A stretch of DNA of 20,558 nt, from assembly GCA_023257955.1 (NCBI GenBank), contig JALRAY010000015.1, forward strand, positions 1 through 20,558. The letters are read 5' to 3'. Below, in pieces: positions 16,236-20,558 of the stretch. The DNA is from Amoebophilaceae bacterium (GTDB lineage: Bacteria > Bacteroidota > Bacteroidia > Cytophagales > Amoebophilaceae). The position numbers and the translations under genes were made by a program. Under the pieces are notes generated by a model. The model worked only from the letters and a program-made list of their open reading frames with translations, was not told the DNA's origin and did no database searches. How positions within the stretch are numbered: position 1 is the stretch's first letter; every line of letters starts with the position of its first letter.

Positions 16236-17873
16236 ATGGCAAAAGATATAATATTTGGCGCAGAAGCGCGTGAGAGAATCAAGAACGGGGTAGATACCAT
16301 GGCAAATGCCGTTAAAGTAACCCTAGGACCTAAAGGTCGCAACGTAGTTATAGACAAAAAGTTTGGCTCTGCTACCATCACAAAAGATGGCATCTCCGTA
16401 GCGAAAGAAGTAAGCTTGAAAGAGCCTATGGAAAATGTAGGCGCACAATTGATTAAAGAAGTAGCTTCTAAAACAGCTGATGTAGCCGGCGATGGAACTA
16501 CTACCGCTACCGTACTAGCACAAGCTATGTTTTCAGTAGGTATCAAAAACGTAGCCGCTGGCGCCAACCCTATGGACCTAAAACGCGGTATGGACAAAGC
16601 AATAGGCGTTGTAGTAGACAAGCTCAAACAAAACTCCAAACAAATCAGTAGCTCCAAAGAGATAGAGCAAGTAGCCACTGTTTCTGCAAACAATGATACT
16701 AAAATCGGTAAGATGATTGCCGACGCTATGGAAAAAGTCGGCAAAGACGGCGTAATCACCGTAGAGGAAGCGAAAGGAACGGAAACAGAGGTAAAAGTAG
16801 TAGAAGGAATGGAGTTTGATAGAGGCTACCTCTCCCCATACTTCGTGACCAATCCGGAGAAAATGAATACAGAATTAGAGAATCCTTACATCCTTATTTG
16901 TGAGAAAAAAATCTCTACCATGAAGGATCTTTTACCCATTCTAGAAGGAACCTCTAAAGCTGGCAGATCACTCCTTATCATCGCAGAAGATATCGATGGG
17001 GAAGCTTTGGCTACATTAGTTGTTAATAGACTGCGTGGTGTGCTAAAAGTAGCTGCCGTAAAAGCCCCTGGCTTTGGTGATAGAAGAAAGGCGATGCTAG
17101 AAGATATAGCAGTGCTAACTGGCGGAACAGTAATCTCAGAAGAACAAGGGTACAAACTAGAACATGCAACACTGGATTACCTAGGTACCGCAGAAAAGGT
17201 GAACATTAACAAAGACAACACACTCATTGTTAATGGTAAAGGTGAAAAAGCTGCTATCCAAGCACGCGTAGACCAAATCAAAACGCAGATAGAAAACACT
17301 ACTTCCGACTATGACAAGGAAAAACTACAAGAAAGATTAGCCAAACTATCAGGAGGAGTAGCCATTCTGTACATAGGCGCCGCTACAGAAGTGGAAATGA
17401 AAGAGAAGAAAGATCGCGTAGATGATGCCTTACATGCTACTAGAGCTGCTGTACAAGAAGGCGTAGTTGTAGGAGGAGGTATTGCCTTAATCCGTACGCT
17501 ATCTGCCCTAGAGAACCTGACTGTTGAAAACGAAGATCAACGTACAGGAGTCAACATTATACGTACAGCTCTAGAAGCACCTCTAAAAACAATTGCTAAT
17601 AATGCAGGAGAAGAAGGTGCCGTAGTGATACAAAAGGTGAAAGATGGTAAGGGGGACTTTGGGTACAACGCCAGAACCAATGTATTTGAAGACCTATACC
17701 AAGCAGGCGTAATCGATCCGACCAAGGTAACAAGGTTAGCACTCGAAAATGCCGCTTCTATTACCTCATTGTTACTCACTACCGAATGCGTGATAACAGA
17801 CGAGAAGGATGAAGAGAAAGCAGCTGCAGGTGCGCCAGCAGGCATGCCCGGCGGCATGGGAGGGATGATGTAA
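16236..17873 (+). CDS. groEL: Chaperonin GroEL
   Basis: GroEL is the 60 kDa ATP-dependent folding chamber. The 545-residue protein begins MAKDIIFGAEARERIKNGVD, has TLGPKGRNVVID at about 29-40, the ATP-binding GDGTTTATVLAQ at about 85-96, the apical domain with RGYLSPYFVTNPE (about 197-209), and the flexible GGM-type tail ending PGGMGGMM. Nothing is missing compared with the family. It is the second gene of the groESL operon and is followed by two stem-loops, the second a textbook intrinsic terminator. Confidence 0.98.
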   Translation: MAKDIIFGAEARERIKNGVDTMANAVKVTLGPKGRNVVIDKKFGSATITKDGISVAKEVSLKEPMENVGAQLIKEVASKTADVAGDGTTTATVLAQAMFSVGIKNVAAGANPMDLKRGMDKAIGVVVDKLKQNSKQISSSKEIEQVATVSANNDTKIGKMIADAMEKVGKDGVITVEEAKGTETEVKVVEGMEFDRGYLSPYFVTNPEKMNTELENPYILICEKKISTMKDLLPILEGTSKAGRSLLIIAEDIDGEALATLVVNRLRGVLKVAAVKAPGFGDRRKAMLEDIAVLTGGTVISEEQGYKLEHATLDYLGTAEKVNINKDNTLIVNGKGEKAAIQARVDQIKTQIENTTSDYDKEKLQERLAKLSGGVAILYIGAATEVEMKEKKDRVDDALHATRAAVQEGVVVGGGIALIRTLSALENLTVENEDQRTGVNIIRTALEAPLKTIANNAGEEGAVVIQKVKDGKGDFGYNARTNVFEDLYQAGVIDPTKVTRLALENAASITSLLLTTECVITDEKDEEKAAAGAPAGMPGGMGGMM

Positions 17874-17890
17874 GCAATGCCCAGTAATAC

Positions 17891-17911
17891 TTTATAGTCA
17901 AGCACTATAAA
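17891..17911 (+). repeat. Stem-loop in groEL 3' region
   Basis: TTTATAGT (17891-17898) and ACTATAAA (17904-17911) are perfect 8-base arms around CAAGC. It lies between the groEL stop and the terminator and lacks a T-run; it may protect the transcript end. Confidence 0.45.
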
Positions 17912-17918
17912 ACAGCTA

Positions 17919-17949
17919 AACCCAAGGCTTTTGGCCTTGGGTTTTTTTT
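17919..17949 (+). terminator. Intrinsic terminator of groESL
   Basis: AACCCAAGGC (17919-17928) pairs perfectly with GCCTTGGGTT (17934-17943) around a 5-base loop, followed by a run of 8 T (17942-17949). It is 46 bases after the groEL stop codon. Confidence 0.92.
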
Positions 17950-18009
17950 GCGGCAAAATCCACACCAACAACACAAAAGTTAATTATTTGTATTTTTGTA
18001 CTAGTGCTA

Positions 18010-18054
18010 ATGGCAAGCATGATAGCAGCATGCCAAGATAACGAACGCCATTAA
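18010..18054 (+). pseudogene. Vestigial lipoprotein signal sequence
   Basis: From the ATG at 18010 a 14-codon frame reads MASMIAACQDNERH and stops. Upstream in the same frame, without an ATG, the codons from 17980 give LIICIFVLVL, so the whole reads like a lipoprotein signal peptide with lipobox IAAC, cut off seven residues after the Cys. No further lipoprotein-like sequence follows. It may be the leftover 5' end of a deleted lipoprotein gene, or chance; TATTTTTG at 17991-17998 overlaps it. Confidence is low because the piece is so short. Confidence 0.25.
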
Positions 18055-18149
18055 CCCACAGCAGAAGCAGAGAGAGCTAATGGAGCCATAGGTTTATAAT
18101 TGCTAGTGAAGCATGACATCTTCATGTAACCCTTTTAAGTAATTCCCAT

Positions 18150-18743
18150 ATGCGTAACCAAATTCATTTTCTGAGGCATATTACCACCATCGGCACTATC
18201 CTCACATGCTGCCTATTGAGCACCCAATGCGTAAAATGCAGAGATGAGAACCCTCAACCGCTAGGTATTAAAAAGCTATTAACAGTCAAAAAACCCGCAC
18301 GGCAAGGCTCCGGCGCGCACTATGTAGAAATTACCATTACCTCTCTGCAGGCAGGTGACGACCTGAATCAATACACCGTGCAAGCCGTAACTACGGAAGG
18401 CAATGGGGAGTTAAGAGCCTCTACAGGTAAAACGGGAAACAATCATAATTATGATTGTTCTCTTACCACAGCCACATCCTTAGATACTTTTTATTTCATC
18501 AAAGGAGATGCTGCTACGTTCCAAGCAGGTAAGTCAGTAACTATTAGATGCATGTATTGCCCCCAACTAGGTACTCAGGAAGGGGAAGACCATCATATGA
18601 CCATAGCAGCATGGGCCCATGATAGCGATGGAAAGGTAGTACAAGAACAAGAGGAAGAAGTTGTGTTTGCGTGTCCAGTGAATACTGCCTCAAATGCTAA
18701 AGGGAGTAATAAAAAACCACCTACCTCAAAAAAAAAGTCTTAA
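18150..18743 (+). CDS. Putative lipoprotein of unknown function, repeat domain copy 1
   Basis: The 197-residue product has a short basic N-terminus and a hydrophobic stretch (about 10-24) ending in cysteines at 20, 21 and 27; LLSTQC at 22-27 or LTCC at 18-21 could be the lipobox, so export and lipid anchoring are likely. After a Lys-rich linker comes one domain of about 115 residues (about 50-170), with YVEITITSLQAGDDLNQYTV at its start and TIAAWAHDSDGKVV near its end, suggesting a beta-rich Ig-like fold. I do not know the family. It ends in a Lys/Ser-rich tail with a run of 9 A in the DNA. Directly after the TAA stop, in the same frame, a second copy of the domain follows at a 483-base period. 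Confidence 0.75.
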   Translation: MRNQIHFLRHITTIGTILTCCLLSTQCVKCRDENPQPLGIKKLLTVKKPARQGSGAHYVEITITSLQAGDDLNQYTVQAVTTEGNGELRASTGKTGNNHNYDCSLTTATSLDTFYFIKGDAATFQAGKSVTIRCMYCPQLGTQEGEDHHMTIAAWAHDSDGKVVQEQEEEVVFACPVNTASNAKGSNKKPPTSKKKS

Positions 18744-18761
18744 AAAACTAAACCCGGCTTT

Positions 18762-19133
18762 TTGAAAATATCTCATCCCAAACGTAATCCTACAGGCTAT
18801 CACTATGTAATAATGACTATTAGCCCCCAGCAGGCAGGTGACGACCTGAGTCAGTATACTATTCAAGCCGTGACCTCTAGCGGGAATGGGTTGTTGCAAG
18901 CTTCTACTGGTAAAACAGGAAAAGATCATAATTATACACAAGACTTAACAGCAGCAACTGCATTATCCCCCCTTTATTTCGTAGAAGGGAATGCATTAGC
19001 CTTCAAAGCAGGAAATGCTGTAACCATTAGATGCAGGTATTCTGAGAAAGAAGTGAAAAGGGAGGAAGGTCGTGTGACCATAACGGCACGTGTCCATGAT
19101 AGTGTCGGAAACGTAGTAGCCATACAAGAGTAA
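18762..19133 (+). pseudogene. Second copy of the lipoprotein domain, probably not translated alone
   Basis: This frame (124 codons, only a TTG start) encodes a domain clearly homologous to residues about 55-165 of the preceding lipoprotein: both share AGDDL.QYT.QAVT, ASTGKTG..HNY and VTIRC.Y. The DNA is also alike, with the identical run CAGGCAGGTGACGACCTGA at 18348 and 18831. It has no signal peptide or ATG and is in the same frame as the upstream gene, separated by one TAA and six further codons. At its end CAAGAG-TAA-GAG stands where copy 1 has CAAGAG-GAA-GAA, so a single G to T change created its stop, and EVV homologous to copy 1 continues after it. It looks like one two-domain gene, or a tandem duplication, now decaying. 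It would be a real product only by readthrough or internal initiation. Confidence 0.55.
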
Positions 19134-19356
19134 GAGGTAGTGCTGCCTTTTTAGAGCCTCTGCATTGGCCATCAGACGCTAAGAGTATTTTTGTGAGCTA
19201 AACGGCTTTCTGTATGGCACTTGTAGGCTTGTAAATCACCACCAACAACAACTACCCGTTCCAGCCAAATAGGCAATGTAGGCATGCGCCGGGGATGATA
19301 TAGGAACTTATGGGATTGTTATTTGCAGAGAAAATGCAAAGCAAGGAGGGAAAAAG
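19134..19356. other. Intergenic region between lipoprotein repeat and tRNA
   Basis: About 220 bases without a gene. The first 18 bases continue copy 2 of the lipoprotein domain. TATTTTTG at 19186-19193, with TTG at 19165-19167 (18 bases apart), is a weak plus-strand promoter candidate. No terminator is seen. Confidence 0.35.
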
Positions 19357-19428
<72 letters not shown>

Positions 19429-19436
19429 ATATAGCA

Positions 19437-19466
19437 CAAATATAACCATTATTATCACACAAGCAA
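19437..19466 (-). promoter_or_regulatory. Bacteroidetes-type promoter of the tRNA gene
   Basis: On the minus strand TTG (19466-19464) is followed after 19 bases by TATATTTG (19444-19437), matching TTG...TAnnTTTG. The -7 box ends 8 bases before the mature tRNA 5' end at 19428, so the leader would be very short. Confidence 0.5.
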
Positions 19467-19504
19467 TCATTCCTGAAGGATCTCCCTCTATATACCTGTA
19501 AAAA

Positions 19505-19671
19505 ATGACCACCGCGCAGGATTTGTAATCATCATTGGCAAGCCCAATGTCGGCAAATCCACTTTAATGAATCAACTGGTTGGAGAACGACTCTCCATCA
19601 TCACTCCCAAAGCAAAAACCACCAGACACAGCATCATCGGCATTGTAAATACCGATGATATGATGGTGTAG
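19505..19671 (+). pseudogene. era: era 5' fragment (GTPase Era), frameshifted and truncated
   Basis: From 19510 the frame reads HRAGFVIIIGKPNVGKSTLM, then NQLVGERLSIITPKAKTTRH and SIIGIVNTDD, unmistakably the N-terminus of the ribosome-assembly GTPase Era with the G1 loop GKPNVGKS and the switch I region. The only ATG nearby (19505) is in another frame: ATGACCACC needs one more base to join the Era frame, which suggests a one-base deletion. Homology ends abruptly at 19671 with TAG; G3, G4 and the KH domain are absent, so only about 54 of roughly 295 codons remain. Era is normally essential, so an intact copy probably exists elsewhere in the genome. Confidence 0.85.
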
Positions 19672-19936
19672 ATGTGTCATCATAATTTTTTTCAGGCTTG
19701 GTTATGCTTCAAAGGTAAGGATTGTATGCAGGGATGCTAATAAAGTGCGCTAAGAATACGTTATCACGCAACGTCTTCACGTCATTGCTATTGCCACATC
19801 TCTCCGGAATTCGCAATTACTGGGTTGGGGAGCCTAGTACATTCTTTCGCAAAAAGCGCTATTTTTGTGTCGGCAAGCTATAGCTTGTCCCTTAATCCAA
19901 TCCAATAGTTCAATCCAATATTCAATATCACCCATT
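19672..19936. other. Intergenic region upstream of AAA-ATPase-like gene
   Basis: About 265 bases without a gene and without further era sequence. It contains TATTTTTG (19860-19867), a possible -7 box lacking a -33 partner, the 14-base perfect palindrome CAAGCTATAGCTTG (19874-19887), and two imperfect copies of CCAATA(G)TTCAAT in tandem (about 19902-19926). Confidence 0.4.
19874..19887. repeat. 14-base perfect palindrome before AAA-ATPase-like gene
   Basis: CAAGCTATAGCTTG equals its own reverse complement. It starts 7 bases after a TATTTTTG box and 50 bases before the end of the leader of the downstream gene, about where transcription would begin, so an operator or a leader hairpin is possible. 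Confidence 0.3.
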
Positions 19937-20558
19937 ATGGAAACACCCCGCCGATTACCTCGAGGAGGTTCTGTAGGCTTCGAGGACGTAAAAGTATTAA
20001 TCGCTAGAGGCACCTACGTAGATAAGAGCTTATTTGTAAAAGAAATCATCGATAATACCTCCGGTGTCCTCCTCATCACCCGCCCTCGTCGCTGGGGCAA
20101 ATCCTCCAACATGAGCCTGCTTCAAACCTTTCTCGAGCTAGAGGTAGATAAAGCAGGAACTCCTTTACCGCAGGAAAAGAAAGACAATCCTGTATACTTT
20201 ACAGGCGGAGAAGTCGTAGACAACTTTGGGAAGGTACAACTGGCCCCGCTCAAGATTGCTAACGATGCAGAAACCATGCAACACCTAGGCCAGTATCCAG
20301 TCATTCTAATCAATTTCAAAGACCTGGGAGGATTGTCCTGTGAAGAACTGGCAGAAGGGTTGAAATTGAAGCTTAGCAAGTCATTTGATGAACATTATTA
20401 CCTATTAACCAGCCCGCAACTAGATGAAAAGGCAAAAGCAAAATTTGAAAGGTATTTATACACCGAAGACATCACAGACAAAGAATTAAGAGACACTCTC
20501 AACTTCTTAATGGAATGCCTCTACAAACACTTTGGCAAAAAAGTATGGGTGTTGATAG
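19937..20558 (+). CDS. AAA-ATPase-like protein, N-terminal part (runs off window)
   Basis: The frame opens at ATG 19937 and is open to the window end (207 codons). It begins METPRRLPRGGSVGFEDV, then LIARGTYVDKSLFVKEIID, and carries the phosphate-binding loop TRPRRWGKSSNMSLLQTF at about 49-66, and YPVILINFKDL at about 120-130. This matches the AAA-ATPase-like family (Pfam PF09820) that usually carries a C-terminal PD-(D/E)XK nuclease-like domain, which would lie beyond the window. The proteins are about 500-600 residues long. The family is greatly expanded in Amoebophilus and Cardinium and in some anaerobes; its role is unknown, with mobile-element-like behaviour or host interaction proposed. 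The loop has Arg-Arg-Trp before GKS, as is usual in this family. Confidence 0.85.
   Translation, partial: METPRRLPRGGSVGFEDVKVLIARGTYVDKSLFVKEIIDNTSGVLLITRPRRWGKSSNMSLLQTFLELEVDKAGTPLPQEKKDNPVYFTGGEVVDNFGKVQLAPLKIANDAETMQHLGQYPVILINFKDLGGLSCEELAEGLKLKLSKSFDEHYYLLTSPQLDEKAKAKFERYLYTEDITDKELRDTLNFLMECLYKHFGKKVWVLI

Noticed and set aside
16199..16759. 186-codon minus-strand frame inside groEL
   Set aside because: It is antisense to the conserved GroEL coding sequence, a well-known source of long spurious frames.

Overview
The window looks like part of the chromosome of an obligate intracellular Bacteroidetes bacterium of the Cardinium/Amoebophilus type (Amoebophilaceae). The grounds are: TAnnTTTG-type promoters with an upstream TTG and no clear Shine-Dalgarno sites; a fused E1 alpha/beta 2-oxoacid dehydrogenase; a PorE-like OmpA/PD40/TPR lipoprotein-like protein; an AAA-ATPase-like protein of a family that is abundant in these symbionts; and many decaying genes and mobile-element scraps. 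The species assignment is inference from gene content only.

Left part (1-7263) is AT-rich and mostly on the minus strand. After a fragmentary hypothetical gene and a hairpin that may be the end of a group II intron (595-660) comes a tight five-gene mevalonate operon, transcribed leftwards in pathway order: HMG-CoA synthase (5741-4650), HMG-CoA reductase class II (4649-3396), mevalonate kinase (3406-2573), phosphomevalonate kinase (2576-1650) and diphosphomevalonate decarboxylase (1672-680). Junctions abut or overlap by 4-23 bases, so translational coupling is likely. Together they convert acetyl-CoA plus acetoacetyl-CoA into isopentenyl diphosphate. No thiolase or IPP isomerase gene is visible here. 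On its right the operon is bordered by an IS21-family remnant (terminal repeats plus an istB fragment, 5978-6375) and a lipoprotein gene of unknown function whose 3' end runs into that remnant.

From about 7345 the base composition changes sharply to more GC-rich, ordinary chromosomal genes: fused E1 dehydrogenase (+), recO (-), the PorE-like protein (-), a secreted probable outer-membrane barrel protein (+), recJ (+), and groES-groEL (+) followed by an intrinsic terminator.

The right end (17950-20558) is an accessory, decaying stretch: a vestigial lipoprotein signal sequence, a lipoprotein gene followed in the same frame by a second, stop-interrupted copy of its domain, an initiator tRNA-Met gene on the minus strand with its own promoter and an unusual T-arm, a 5' fragment of era, and the start of an AAA-ATPase-like gene that runs off the window.

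Points that deserve attention are the operon-borne mevalonate pathway in such an organism, its position between mobile-element scraps at a composition boundary, the tandem lipoprotein repeat broken by single stop codons, the era fragment, and the T-stem of the initiator tRNA. All calls come from reading the sequence and from memory of protein families; no database search was possible.
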